Assembly (NCBI GenBank): GCA_039096225.1
Contig: JBBPEB010000024.1
Span: 515,001 to 579,000 of the forward strand
Source of the DNA: Blastocystis sp. Blastoise
Lineage: Eukaryota; Sar; Bigyra; Opalinata; Blastocystidae
DNA: 64,000 nt
Direction of reading: 5' to 3'
This document shows, piece after piece, positions 34,392 through 47,558 of the stretch. The first letter of the stretch is position 1. Every line of letters starts with the position of its first letter. The notes under the pieces are model-generated. The model made no database searches. It was not told where the DNA came from and saw only the letters and a program-made list of their open reading frames with translations. The position numbers were made by a program, and so were the translations under genes.

Positions 34392-34940
34392 ATTATTATC
34401 TTCATCATCATTCTTCTTATTAATCATATTATTATTATTATTATTATAGGCCCTAAGATATATTGGTTCAGCTACTCCAATCAATGCTGAAACTGGCTTA
34501 AAAATTGGTTATTGTGAGGATATTCTTGAAGAAAATAAATTACATGAATTTTATTCACCCTTTTTAGAATATTCTTCAGACGCAGTTAATGCAGTTAAAA
34601 CTATTATTTCTGGTATATATATATATATATAGAGTTTTATTATTATTAAAAAAATTTTTAAAAACCCTAATTTTTTTATTCTATATTAAAAATATATTTT
34701 ATAAATATATTATTAAATATATTCTATAAATATATTATTTAATATATTTTATAAATAAATAATTATATATATATAGGAGTTCAGAATGAGTTAATTACAT
34801 CAGAAATAATGAGAATAGAGCAAGACCAAATGAATATGTTATTTAATTCAAAAAGTAATAAAGTTGGGTTAGATACGTGTCCTATTGCTCAGAAATATAG
34901 AAAACGACATGAACAAAATCATTCTTCTTTTGAAAATTAA
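33221..34940 (+). CDS. Crotonase-superfamily protein, ECHDC1-like (ethylmalonyl-CoA decarboxylase type)
   Basis: Six exons in phase (33221-33459, 33540-33665, 33941-34093, 34172-34277, 34450-34612, 34777-34940), 316 residues. Crotonase fold: LAKITICNPHKKNAM, the first oxyanion-hole region HTFCSGFDL, the second VEGYAMGGGAEITTSTDFR, then SPSAITRFVHVRLGLCPSWGG, SRLASIIG and ALRYIGSA. The spacing and the GGGAE...TDFR...F.H...G..PSWGG series are closest to ECHDC1, which removes erroneous ethylmalonyl-CoA or methylmalonyl-CoA in fatty-acid metabolism. The first 30 residues are free of acidic residues until AEN and could be an organelle presequence. Intron 4 is a 150-bp ATT array. Confidence 0.85.
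34278..34449 (+). repeat. (ATT)n-rich intron of the crotonase gene
   Basis: Nearly all of this intron is ATT with a few variants, between GTATTT and TATAG. The poly-Ile and poly-Asn frames across it are not genes. Confidence 0.9.
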
Positions 34941-35167
34941 TTTTTATTTCCTTGAGATTAAAGAATAATAATATAATTTATTAATTTTTTTAATATATCT
35001 CTACATTAATGAGTCAATTCTTCATTGTTTTTTCTAATAATATAATTTATAGACACCATAGTATAACTAAAAAATACATACATATAAATACCAAAAAAAA
35101 TTATTTTATTTCAAAAAATAATAATACATATATTATTATTTCATTCTATGATTTCTGTTCAAAAATG

Positions 35168-35240
35168 CACCCGACCCGAGACTTGAACTCGGAATCTCCT
35201 GCTTAGGAGGCAGACGCCTTATCCATTAGGCCAGAAGGGT
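35168..35240 (-). tRNA. trnR-CCU: tRNA-Arg (anticodon CCU)
   Basis: 73-nt cloverleaf on the minus strand. D arm GCC...GGC with the A-box TGGCCTAATGG; anticodon stem TCTGC/GCAGG around loop CTCCTAA, anticodon CCT; T arm CCGAG/CTCGG around TTCAAGT. A T5 run (35161-35165 on the plus strand as A5) follows the 3' end as a Pol III terminator. The acceptor stem ACCCTTC/GTCGGGT has two mismatches, at the fifth and sixth pairs, so it may need editing or be partly decayed. No intron, and CCA is not encoded. Confidence 0.9.
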
Positions 35241-35696
35241 ACGTCACTGATTGCCTTTAAATATTCTCTATAAAGGTGAATAAAATTCTTGTTATTCGAT
35301 TATTTTCAAAAAAAATATTTATTCTTTTTTTTATTATTTTATTATTTTATTTTTTTTAAATATCATTATAAAAGTTTAAATACATTTTGTGTTTGATTTG
35401 ATATGACGAAATGATTTTTGAAGCAATTCACTTTTTACAAAAACAGATTGTTTTCTAAATTTTTCATAATTCATTAATTTGACTATTTTGATACATATTC
35501 ATCATTAGAACAATATTTTATGCTTTGTAAAATAAATTAGATATGTAATTTAAGAAACATTATTACAATTCATTTCCTCTATATGTTTAAATATTCACAT
35601 CAAAGATATTCAGATAAAGAGATAGCTTTATCAAACTCAAAATAATATTTATATTTAATCATTTAAAACAAATAATAATGATTTCTTTTAACTAGA
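35241..35696. other. Intergenic spacer
   Basis: AT-rich 5' flank shared by the minus-strand tRNA and plus-strand RadA gene; no other feature. Confidence 0.6.
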
Positions 35697-37343
35697 ATGT
35701 ATAAACTTATATCAAATTCATTGAATAATGCAATAAAATTAGTCAGTAGATCCTCTCTCAGAAGATACAATACGATTAGTCCTTTGTCATCAATTCATTG
35801 TGTTCCCGGTGTACGATTCTTTTCAGAGAAAAATTCAAACTTATATGTATGTAACAAGTGTGGTACATCCTATACAAAATGGAGAGGTCAATGCTCTAAT
35901 TGTCAAGAATGGAATACCATTATAGAAAAGCCAGTTATCAACACGACTTCATCTTCTCGAGTTCAGAATGTTCTACAAAAGAATAAATCTGAAACTTTAA
36001 TGAAACCAGTTTCTCTCCATTCTATTGTTCTTCCTGTAAATAGTCGAATTCAATTACCAGGTCAAGAAATTAATCGTGTTTTTGGAGGTGGTATCGTCAG
36101 AGGATCTGTCACACTTATTGGTGGTGAACCTGGTATCGGGAAAAGCACATTACTTTTAAAATTATGTCAAGATATTTGTGGTACATTCTTATCTTTTTAT
36201 TTTTTATTTTTTATTTTTTATTTATATACTTTTTATCAATTTTATTTTTACTATTATATATATATATAGAATCATCAAAAGAGAATGTATTATATATATC
36301 CGCAGAAGAAAATATTCAACAAATATATATACGTGCAAAACGATTATCTACAATGCCTTTATCATTATATATATCACATGAAACGAATCTAAATAATATA
36401 CTTAATTATCTTAATCAAATGAAAGTATATATATATTTGTTTAAATTTGATTTTTTATATATATTTAATATAGATTTTTTATATATATTATCATTGTATA
36501 TATATAAATTATATATGTGTTTTTAAACATATATATATATATAGAATCAATATAAAATTGTGGTTATTGATTCAATTCAAACTGTATTTTTACCTTCTAT
36601 TTCTTCCTCACCTGGTATATATATAATATATATATTATTTATTATTATTTTACATATATTATTTTTTTTTTCAATTTATATATATATAATTAATTTTTTT
36701 AAATTTTTTTTTCAATTTATATATATAAATAAATTTATATATATAGGTAGTATTAGTCAAGTGAGAGAGTGTTCGTCATTATTACAAACATTTGCAAAAG
36801 ATAATAATGTAACACTATTCCTTGTGGGTCACGTGACAAAATCAGGTGATTTGGCGGGGCCACGAACTTTAGAACATATCGTAGATACAGTATATATATA
36901 TATATAATAATAATAATAATAGTATATAATAATAATAATAATAATAATAGTATATAATAATAGTATATAATATATATAATATATATATATAGGTAATCTA
37001 TTTAGAAGGTGATGAACGTACGAGTTATAGATATTTGCGCGGTATTAAAAACCGCTATGGCGCCACTGACGAAATAGGAATGCTAGAAATGAAAGAAAAT
37101 GGATTAATTGAAGTAACAGATTGTTCATCATTTTTATCAATACCTCCTCAAGCTGACTCTATAGATTCCCGCGGGGATTCTCCAATAATAAAAAAGAATA
37201 TAAAACATACTGGTTGTTCTGTTGGTATATCGTTTAATGGATCAAGAGCCATACCTATAGAAGTATATATATATATATAATATATTATTTCCATGTTAAT
37301 TCTTTTTTTTAATTATTTTATTATTTGGTATAATTATTAAATG

Positions 37344-37380
<37 letters not shown>

Positions 37381-37403
37381 GGTTATTCTATATATATTTT
37401 TTA

Positions 37404-37471
<68 letters not shown>

Positions 37472-37472
37472 G

Positions 37473-37549
<77 letters not shown>

Positions 37550-37653
37550 TAGATACAATCCTTATTATGTCCTTCCCTCCAATATCCCCCGCGCTTTCAT
37601 TGTATAGGCATTAATTTTGATAGGTATATATATATATATATAAGTTATAAAAG

Positions 37654-37693
<40 letters not shown>

Positions 37694-38226
37694 TAATAAT
37701 AATAATAATATATATATGTATATAGAGTACAAATGTTATTAGCTGTATTAAGTAAAACTCAATATATATCTTATGGTAGCAATGATGTATATGTGAAAGT
37801 ATATATTTATAAATCAAATAAGAATTATAATAAAAAAAATTATAATAAAAAAAATATATTATAATAATAAAATAACTATATTTTAGATAGCAGGTGGTAT
37901 AAATATACGTGATATTGCTATGGATTTCCCTTTAGCTGTTTCTTTGATTGCATCAATAAAAAATATAAATATTCCCAATAATTATTGTTTTATTGGTGAA
38001 ATTGGCTTAGCAGGTGATTTAAGAAAAGTATTACATATAGATCAACGACTTCGAATTGCAGAATCTATTGGATTTCAACGATGCTTTATTCCAAAAGGAA
38101 CTCTTTATACGCCAACTGTATATTTTCATAGATTCTATTGATCTTAACTCTATTTTCTTTTAGAAAAAAATGACTATTACACAAATTGATTCCATTAAAC
38201 AAGCATTAGATATCTTAATAAAATAA
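35697..38226 (+). CDS. radA: DNA repair protein RadA/Sms homologue, probably organellar
   Basis: Nine exons in phase: 35697-36180, 36270-36424, 36545-36614, 36747-36889, 36993-37262, 37553-37623, 37726-37798, 37887-38117, 38164-38226; 519 residues. Branch-migration helicase of bacterial origin. In order: a basic presequence (MYKLISNSLNNAIKLVSRSS), the C4 zinc finger YVCNKCGTSY...GQCSNCQEW, Walker A GGEPGIGKSTLL, YISAEENIQQI, Walker B VVIDSIQTVF, SQVRECS, GHVTKSGDLAGPRTLEHIVD, the RadA-specific KNRYG motif, and the Lon-like C-terminal domain (AVSLIASI, IGEIGLAGDLRKV). Bacterial RadA is about 460 residues; the excess is the presequence. The presequence and ancestry suggest mitochondrial action; that is inference. 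The word TTCCCGCGGGGATT occurs in exon 5. Confidence 0.93.
37411..37534 (+). repeat. (ATT)n microsatellite in RadA intron 5
   Basis: About 40 ATT units with ATG interruptions, ending TATATATAG at the acceptor of exon 6; a mirror-image (AAT)n array lies in the next intron at 37658-37709. Confidence 0.9.
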
Positions 38227-38648
38227 ACTAACGTTTGTGTTCTTGATTCATTTGTTTTTGTGTTACCAAATAAGCATTAAATTTAAAAAATAACTAATTC
38301 ACTACTGCTTTTATATTCATTTCTTGTTTTATTGAATATCCTAAATCTTCTAATTAAAAAAATAATATTCACAAAGTCTTATTATACTTCCAGTCATTAA
38401 AAACTGTAAAACAGAATAAAAAAAATATATAATACTAACTGGCTCCATAGTTACAGTTTGTATTTGGTCTAATCTTTTTTGTTTTTTTTTGGCGAATTTC
38501 CCATAAATATATTATAAAAACCAGCTACATTTTATGATTTTACACGGAAATCGTAAATAATGGGAAAATTACACTTCCTTTTTATTTGCATTCGTTGTAG
38601 ATTTGTTTTTCTTACTCAATCTTGTTGTTTTTGCATATTTTTATTTAA
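38227..38648. other. Short intergenic spacer
   Basis: 3' flank of RadA and 5' flank of the zinc-ribbon gene; nothing recognised. Confidence 0.6.
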
Positions 38649-39396
38649 ATGAATACACAAATTCCTAATCAATACAACTACATTCCAAGCGTATCTCCTA
38701 CTCAACCCATGAATACTCAAAGTCAATTATCGTATGTCTAATGAGTGTTTTTTTATCTATTTATATTACGTTTCTTACTTGATTGAAAATTTTAGTCTTA
38801 TCACTCTATAATTTATAGTTCAAATAATAATAATGATGATACATTTAATCCTTATGCTCAACCATCTACTCAATCTCAAGCTATTGGCAATATCTCCGTA
38901 GTCAACGCTTATGGTGATGACTCTAGCAATCAACATATTAATTCTATTCCTTCCTACTATCCTAATCAACCTCAAAATTCGATGGAATCTAAACCTATGA
39001 CTCTTGATGCTATTCAAAGCCAACCTATTTCACCTGCACCTACTCCTGCAACACAATATACTACTTCTGCTCCTGTTATCCCTAGTGGTCCTATTTCGAT
39101 TACAACTCCTAAATTGAATCAAAATCAACAAAATTATAATATTCAACCAAATCAACAATATAATAATAATAATCAACAAAATCAACTGTATAATAGTAAT
39201 CCTCAACAAAATCAACAATATAATTCTCAAATTAATTATCCTAATAATAATAATAATAATAATAATAATATGTATTCTACTCAACCAATGCAACAACAAC
39301 CAATTCAGATGATATGTCCTACATGTCAACAACGTATAAATGCACCTCCTAATGCTCCTATTTTTAGATGCCCTTGTGGACAAGTATATATATATA

Positions 39397-39455
<59 letters not shown>

Positions 39456-39885
39456 TTATTTTTATTATTTTTATTTTTATTATTTTTCAAAAAATTAAAA
39501 ATATTTTATTATTTAATTTTTTTTTTTAAATTATTATTATAATTATATATATAAATAAATTTTACAAGCTCCTTCTCCTTCTCCTTCTCCTTATTATCCA
39601 CAACAACAACAACAACAACAACCTATGTATTCTAATCAACCTGTAGATGCTAATAATTATTATTTATCTACACAATATACTAATCCTGCTACTACTAATA
39701 CCAATAGTATATATACAACAAATGGTACTACTACTAGTTCTACTTCTACTTATAATTCAAATAATACTAAAAAAGATAATAAAAAGAAATCTGATATTTC
39801 TACTGGTGCTGCTACTGCTGGATTAGCTATTGCTGGCGGGCTTCTTCTTGGCGGGCTTCTCTCTCTTGGAGGTGGTAGACATTAA
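38649..39885 (+). CDS. Gln/Asn/Pro-rich protein with CxxC...CxC zinc ribbon and glycine-zipper tail
   Basis: Three exons: 38649-38731, 38819-39383 and about 39568-39885 (321 residues). The N-terminal 180 residues are Pro/Gln/Asn-rich with QQNQQYN-type repeats. A compact zinc ribbon follows (MICPTCQQRINAPPNAPIFRCPCGQ region, four Cys, at the end of exon 2), resembling LSD1-type or other two-CxxC ribbons. Exon 3 opens with Pro-Ser repeats and poly-Gln, and ends in a Lys patch plus a Gly/Ala/Leu segment (GAATAGLAIAGGLLLGGLL) that could insert in or lie on a membrane. For the frame to continue, the second intron must end at ACAA before GCT (39567) rather than at the AG one base later. Function unknown. 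Confidence 0.7.
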
Positions 39886-41701
39886 ATATATATATATATA
39901 TATATTCATTGAATTGATTGAGTTTTATTTTTTTTTTATTATATATAAAAATTATTTATTTATTTATTTTTTAGAGCTTTTTATTAGTAATAATTTCATT
40001 TTTAATATATATATATCTTTTTTAATATATGTTTATACTATAATTTGTTCATTATATTTCTTTTATATGTTTAAAATTAATGATATTAATTAATTCATTA
40101 TTGTTTTGTTTATAAAAATATAAATATTAAATTTTTCTTTTATTTAAATATTTGTTATGATAAATAAGAAGATATATATAGAGTATTTAAAAATTTTGTT
40201 GAAATAAAAATGGAAAGAATAGCATAAAACTAATATATAAAATTAAATAATTAATATATATTATCAAAATATAATAATATATTGACAAATTTTAACTTAT
40301 CTATTGAATAAAATGTTAAAAAACGCAATTTCATTTATAAATAGATTTATATATAATGTTAATGAAAAAAGATAGCAAATTAATTATGAATTCACAGAAT
40401 AAATTTAAACGTATTATGACAATATTATGTGTATATTAAAAGTATAATAATAAGTAATTTTATAATTAAAAAACAAAACAAATTTATTGTTTTATGTATT
40501 ATTGAAAAGAATTGATATATATATTTATTATAAATAGTTTAGATAAAAATAGTATTATCAAAATATTTGTTTTTTTTAAATAACATTCAATTATATACAA
40601 ATTTGTTGATAAATTTTAATTAGTTATTATTATTACAAATATTATAAAAGTGAAGAAAAATTATGAAAGTTTTCTTCACTATATATGTATATAATATTAT
40701 TAACATTTCTATATATATAATGAGCTTTTCATATTATTATATATAATTTATTTAAATATTACATTTCATGATAACAATATATATTGATTATTACATTTAT
40801 TTTCATATTATCTTATATATATATGATGAATACATGTAAATAAAAGTGAAACAAAAATAAATTTGTTACTATATATCAACTTATTATAATGATTTTCACT
40901 TAGTTCTTTTTACATTTAAACATTCAATAACAATCTAATTTCATAATCAAGAAAAGATAAAAACTAAATTATTACGAATCCTTTTTTTTTACAAAGAAAA
41001 TAGTGTCATTTTTTATTAATTATAGAATAATAAGCTGTGATATTCATTCTAATTAGATATTTTTAATATAATAACAGATTTATAATATTTCTATTACCTT
41101 GTTTTAAACTCATGGTTCAAAAGATTAACTGTAGTTCATAATTGTTTTGTAATAATATATTTAAAACATTTCTTATTATTTTAATAGTATATAAATATCA
41201 CAAATAAATTTTAAGTGAAAAAATAGTTACTCAACGATAATAATTTTCTTATTCATTTCTAAAACACATTTCAAATAAATAACAAAGAAGAAATACAATG
41301 TCAAAAATTTAATTAATGCAGATATTAATAATATAAACGACTAAAACAAAGAGAATAGAAAAAAGAATAAAAATTAGAAAAACATGATTATTTTATGTTC
41401 TTCTTTTTAAAAAAGAATTATGAAAATTTACAATTATGAAGCACATTTTTTTATTTAATCATAATTTTATCACTTTTCATATTTTTCAAGAAATACTAGA
41501 AAAAAAAATTAGTTTTTGTTTTGTATAGAAATAAAAAAATTATTTCATGTTTATTGTGTTTGTTGTTTCACAGACAATTTAAATATTCACTTAATTTTAA
41601 TTTGTTACAGTAAATTTTATGGATTTACATATTATATAGTTTTAAATATTGTCGTTTCTTCATTTCATTTAGAGATCATTGTATATATAGTTAAATAAGT
41701 C
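39886..41701. other. 1.8-kb intergenic spacer
   Basis: Very AT-rich, no exon-like frame. Separates the housekeeping part from the BTB cluster. Contains a perfect hairpin described separately. Confidence 0.6.
40650..40679. repeat. Perfect hairpin, 10-bp arms
   Basis: GTGAAGAAAA and its reverse complement TTTTCTTCAC separated by 10 nt, in the otherwise featureless spacer upstream of the BTB cluster. Confidence 0.8.
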
Positions 41702-42369
41702 ATGTCAGAAGAATTATTTGAAGATAAATGTATTGAATATAAATAATACTATACTATTCTATTTATAGATTTGTTTACATTTCAAGATGAGACGCAATTA
41801 TGGATTCCAACAAAAGTTATTGAGAAATATCCGCAATTACCCTTTTATGATATCATAAAATACTCTGATAAGTATGATGATGGTAGTTATTACATAGATA
41901 GACTTCCTTTTCATATGGATAAAGTGATTTCTTTTTTAAAAGAAGATAATATAAATATTGATTCATTAAATCTACAAGATGGTTATGATATATATAAAAC
42001 ACTTCTTGAATATTCAATTGTAATTAACGATGAGATTCCAAGCTATTTATTATTTCATTTTAAAGAATTATTCTATAATTATTTGAATGAGAACAATTAT
42101 AGTATATATAAGTATGTTCAATGTGAGAAATATCAACAAAAGATAAGTGTTCCTATAGAGTTATATAATATAGAAGAGAAAGAAATACATATTAATGGTA
42201 TTTATATATATTTATAATGATGATGATGATATATATATATATATATATATATAGGATTATTTACACCTCAACGAAAAGATGAATTATTATATTATTCTCT
42301 TCTTATTAAAATGATGAATATTATTAAAGTTGAAATTAGATGTATATATATTTAATAGAAATAGTAATA

Positions 42370-42434
<65 letters not shown>

Positions 42435-43300
42435 TGATTATGCCTCAAATATTCCATTAGAATATATATGTCCATCAAATATTAAAGATATATTCCCTTT
42501 ATTACAAGAATTACATATTACTGGTATATAAATATATATGCATATTATTAATAAATATATTATATAGCAATGACACATTACAAGAAAACTGAACTATTAT
42601 TAAATCCAAATAGTGATGAATATATAATGGAATATATTCGGATATTCTATAGTAATGATTATGAGATACATAATTTTGAAAATTATAATTGTTACACAGA
42701 TTATGAAATGAATAAATATAATAAGAATTCTTCTTTAGATCTTAATAATTTATATTATTCTGAGGATATGATTGATTCCTATATAAAAAGAAAAGAAAAG
42801 AGTGAATTACCGAAACTATATAAATATATAGTTAATGAAGCTATATATACAAATGATTATTCAAATGTTGAAATAAGTGAAACAAAAGATGAAAATACTT
42901 TAAATGATAAAGTTATTATTATATATGATGGTATATCTATTTTTATAAATAAATAGTTTTATTTATTATCATTATATATAGATAAAACAAACGATAGAAC
43001 ATTCTAGTAAATTATTCTATGTTATTTATATTTATATTATGAGCTTATACTAACATATATATATATATATATATACAATAGTATTAATAAAATATTTTCA
43101 GAATATGGTATGTCTCAATTATTACGTCTTTCTTCATATTTTTCTATTTCACAAATCAAGAAAAATACATGTAAATAAATATATATAATCAATATAAATA
43201 TTTTATTTTAGATGATAATTCAAAATATGAATCAATAATTCTTATAAAAGCATTTGAAGAAGGCATTTTTGATTCTTTAACTACATTAAGTGTTGGATGG

Positions 43301-43392
<92 letters not shown>

Positions 43393-43494
43393 ATATAGTT
43401 AAAGAATTAACTCATAAAATGTATAATAATTTGTTAAAAGAAATAATGACAACTCATGTATTTCCTAATGTTACTGAAATCATATATAATGATA

Positions 43495-43567
<73 letters not shown>

Positions 43568-45761
43568 CTTTCCAATTATCTTTATTAAAGAAAGAGTGTT
43601 TCCCAAAATTACATATTATCAATTACGATATTGAAATTTGTAAATTTTTATATCTATAAATAATCATATATTTTTTTAATCCTAGATTCTTGTTCTTTTG
43701 ATTCTTTTTTTCCGATTCATTTAATATCTATGATTGATACTATTCATATACATGAAAATTATTATGGTGTAGATAAGCAATTAGCTTTTTTAGATGATTT
43801 AGTTTATACTAATTCAATTCATATTGACGGAATTGATATATGTACGTATATATACATGTATATATATATATTTAAAATAATAAAACTCTCTATATAATTA
43901 ATTATATTCTTTCTTTTTTTATATAGATGATTTAATTAATAAATTTCCACATTTAGTTGAATTATTCGAGAGAAATCTGATTTCAATTCATAATCTTTCT
44001 AGTATGAACTATTTCTTAAATTTTCTTTATGTATTATGAACTATAATATATACTATATTTTCAATTTTATACAGTTGATTCTTCTGATTTTGAATTTATC
44101 CGAAAGCTATATTATTTTGAAAAGTATACACAAAATATTGATTGCTTAAGTATACAGTTCACAAGTATGTATTCATAATTTATAATAAATATATAGTTGA
44201 TATAGTATTCAAATATTTATATTAAATAATTTATAGATGATAATGATCATAATAATCATAATTATGATGATAATAGTTTTGGTGATATTTTTGGTGATAA
44301 TTATAATCATTATAATGATAATTATAATCAACTACATAAAATTGATATGAGAAATTCGTTAGAAAAATTCATGAAGAGTTATATATTACGAGATCTGAAT
44401 AGTTTAAATGTTTCGTGTATGTTTTACAATATATTATTATTATTATGTTTTATATAATATCTATAGTTGATTATAACGTAAATATAAAGTATTTAGAATG
44501 GATATCTAGTTTTATAAATGACATTAAGTTGAATTCTATTCAAGAATTATTTGTTGACTGTATATTATACTTTAAATCAAATATATATATATATATATAG
44601 TTCATTCTATCAAAACATATGCATCATCTAGTTATTTTTCAGCATTAGAGATAATTGTAAAAAAACTACTTTCCAAAACTTATATTGTTACTATAGAAGG
44701 TAATTATATATATAATTATATAATTAATAATACATTTTTAACTAATTTTACTATTATTATAAATAGGTGATATGGCTTTTATAAATCAATTAATAATGAA
44801 AGGCTGTTTTCATAAGATAAAATATCTAACTCTAAGTATATATATATATATATAATGTATATATCATATTTTGATATCCTATATTTTATTTTTCATCCTA
44901 TTCTAATATAAATAATATTCTAGATATAAATGATATGAATAATGATGACTTTTATCAATTATATACGACGGAAAATTTCCCTCAATTGAAATCTATCACC
45001 TTTCGTATATATTCATAATAATATATTATATATCATGAATACTTAGTAATACTTTTTTTATAATAAATCATTGTTTTTATTAGATTTTATATAAATCTAT
45101 AGGTACATTTTGTGATAAAGAATGGTGTAGAACTTTTATTCAGAATTTGTGTAAATATATTCATAAAAATAATTTTCCAACCTCAAGTATTATTCAATTA
45201 ATCAGTATATTACTGTTAAAATGAGTCTTTTTATTTTCTTTATAATTTTATTTCTATAGATAAAACGTCATTAAAATGTTATTATACTTATGATCCAAAT
45301 ACTTCTATTCTTCGTTGTAAACATTATACAATATCATTTATAGATACATTAATTGGTACAAATGGTATATATATATATCTAATTTATATAGTATCTATTT
45401 TATATAGATAAGTTGATAAGTAGATATGAGATAGAAACGTTATTTGATTGTATAAATGAAAATAAAACTCAAAATTTAACAAGCTTAAAATTATGTATAT
45501 TTATATATTATATTATTATTATTCTGTTTTTTATAGATATTTATGATGAAAAACACCTATCAAAACTTATCAGTTTTATTACTACAGGAAAAATACCAAA
45601 ATTGAGAGAATTCTATTTTATTATTAGTATATAAATAATAAATAATATTAATACATAATTCTATAGATCCTAGTATTTATGGACAAATTAATATTTATAA
45701 AAAACCATTGGAGGATTCTTTATTTATTCAGCAAAACCATGTGTGTTATAAATTCGATTAA
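41702..45761 (+). CDS. Gene A: BTB(T1/KCTD-like) + LRR-like repeat protein, one-base frame disruption
   Basis: About 23 exons, around 897 residues. Exon 1 (41702-41729) and exon 2 (41769-42197) encode a BTB/T1-like domain: TFQDETQLWI, YDIIKYSDKYDDGSYYIDR, VISFLKED. After a linker (exons 3-7) come roughly 15 exons of 75-105 nt (180 at most), each with a motif such as HVFPNVTEIIY, CFPKLHIIN, FPHLVEL or FPQLKSI, ending KIPKLREFYF and a stop at 45761. This reads as a divergent LRR array. Nearly every intron is phase 1. Exon 44767-44836 has five A where paralogues imply four, which shifts the frame by one: assembly error or real lesion. Closest relatives are genes B and C in this cluster. BTB-LRR proteins could be ubiquitin-ligase adaptors; that is inference. 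Confidence 0.75.
43301..43390 (+). repeat. (ATT)n microsatellite in gene A, with (TA)n at 43497-43561
   Basis: Pure ATT array forming the intron after exon 8, and a 60-bp TA array forming the intron after exon 9. The same two introns are ATT/AAT and TA arrays in B (57650-57900 and 57425-57470). Confidence 0.9.
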
Positions 45762-47558
45762 ATTAAGTAAATTTTTTTGAATATTTGTACTTTTCTATTC
45801 ATATATCTTTTTATTTTCACTTTTTTAATGATTATTTACGTTTCTATAAAATATATGTTTACTATAACTGATGTTTAATTCGAAAAGCATTGAATAATAA
45901 CAGTAAATATATATGTAAATTAATGTTAAATATATATTTTTTATGTATTGTATTTTTATTGTTTGTTATGAATTTACTGTTTTATATTTATTATGTATTA
46001 ATTATGGATAATAAATATTTCTAAATATTTTTTTTATTATAATAATATCATAAAGTATAGATATATAAAAATGTTTTATAAAAGTTAAATATTTATATTA
46101 TAGAAAAATAAATTATTTTTATTAAGAAATTTTATAATTATATTATATGAAATAAAAATGATTATAGCTTTAAAAATAATTATCACTTAGTTTATAATAT
46201 TATTTAATAAAGTTTGGTTTATACTTTATAAAAGTAGTTTCAAGGTAGGTGACAAAGTAATAGAGAAAATGTTTTGTTTATAAAAGATTTATTTATTTTT
46301 TTCATAGTAATTACATAGATAATAGTATTTAATATATATAGTATTAGATAATATAAAAATGAGTATGATATAAATATGTTAATAGTATTGTGTCAAATCA
46401 AATAGAATTATATATACCTTTTATAACTACAGAATAATATTTATATAAAAATAAATAATTGTTATTAATAAAAATGGAGATAAAAATGTATATGTGAGCA
46501 GTGAATATCTGAATTAGATTTATTTACATATTAAACAATATAATATATTATATTTTATAATTGATATTATGAATAATAAAATGAAATAGTATAAGTTATG
46601 AATTAATCCTAATGAATCTAATAATGATGATGATAAATAAAAGTTAAATATCATTGAGAATAATGTGTTGTTGAAAATAATATAAAACAGTAGATAATAA
46701 ATGTCTATAAGGAGATAACTGACTGATTTACATGATGGCTATAAGGAGTATAAAATATATTATGTGAAGAATTCTTAGAAGACTTAAATAGAAGAAAATA
46801 ATGATTCTTAAAAAAATAACTAGAAGGATAATGAAATTATAGGAAATAAATTAATATTAAATAAATAGAGAATGATAATTTGAATATATAGATATATATT
46901 AAATATATAAATTTAGGATAGAATTGGAATGATTATTAAAGGAAACACCATAGTCATGATTTAAATCAGTGATTCATAGAAATTATAATGATTAGAGTAA
47001 TACTGAATATTAATTGATATTCAAATAAACCATATGAAGAAGATTACAAACCAAAATGTAAATAAATGAAGGTATTTAGAAGTAATACATATTAATTAAT
47101 AACATAAAGAATATCTTAATTAATAATTTGCAGGGATTAGACTTCTTACTATAGCTAATTGAACAAAGAATGACAATTAGTTAATTGTTTTAGTTTATTT
47201 TAACAATACTCTTGTAGATTACATTGTTATAAAATAATTTAATAGATTAATTATCATTCAAAATGTAAATTAAATGAATAATATGGAAACATAAAAAAGA
47301 AATAAAATAAATCAATTACAATCATGTTTAATTCTTAAATAAAAGTAATAAAATCAAAAATAATCGTGAATTGATGAAAAAGTTGTTTTTCATAAATATT
47401 TACGATTATTATTTATTTTTACGCTATAAAAGAATATACTTTACAATTGAGTTTTTTAACTAGAATTTAGAATTAGAGAACCACATTTCTCTATATAAGA
47501 TAGAAAAAGAATTTTTATAAGAGTTTTCATTATTCTTTTACTCCTTTTTTTATTTAGA
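45762..47558. other. Spacer between genes A and D
   Basis: AT-rich with remarkably few microsatellites compared with the genic introns. Its middle part carries a possible decayed BTB-TLDc copy, listed separately. Mirror counterpart is 53694-55309. Confidence 0.5.
46900..47060 (+). pseudogene. Possible relic of a BTB-TLDc gene
   Basis: By eye, 46920-47040 tracks the D/E sequence across the end of the BTB linker and the start of TLDc: a GGAA-TTATTA-AGG stretch, then CATGATTTAAATCAGTGATTC against D's CATGACTGG...AGTGAATTTC, then a segment matching the NNHINIF/GGYTNQ codons. Stops occur in all frames, so it would be dead. Alignment is by hand in AT-rich DNA and could be chance. Confidence 0.3.

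Noticed and set aside
35009-35206. 65-codon frame MSQFF...
   Set aside because: Runs into the tRNA gene on the other strand and has no recognisable features.
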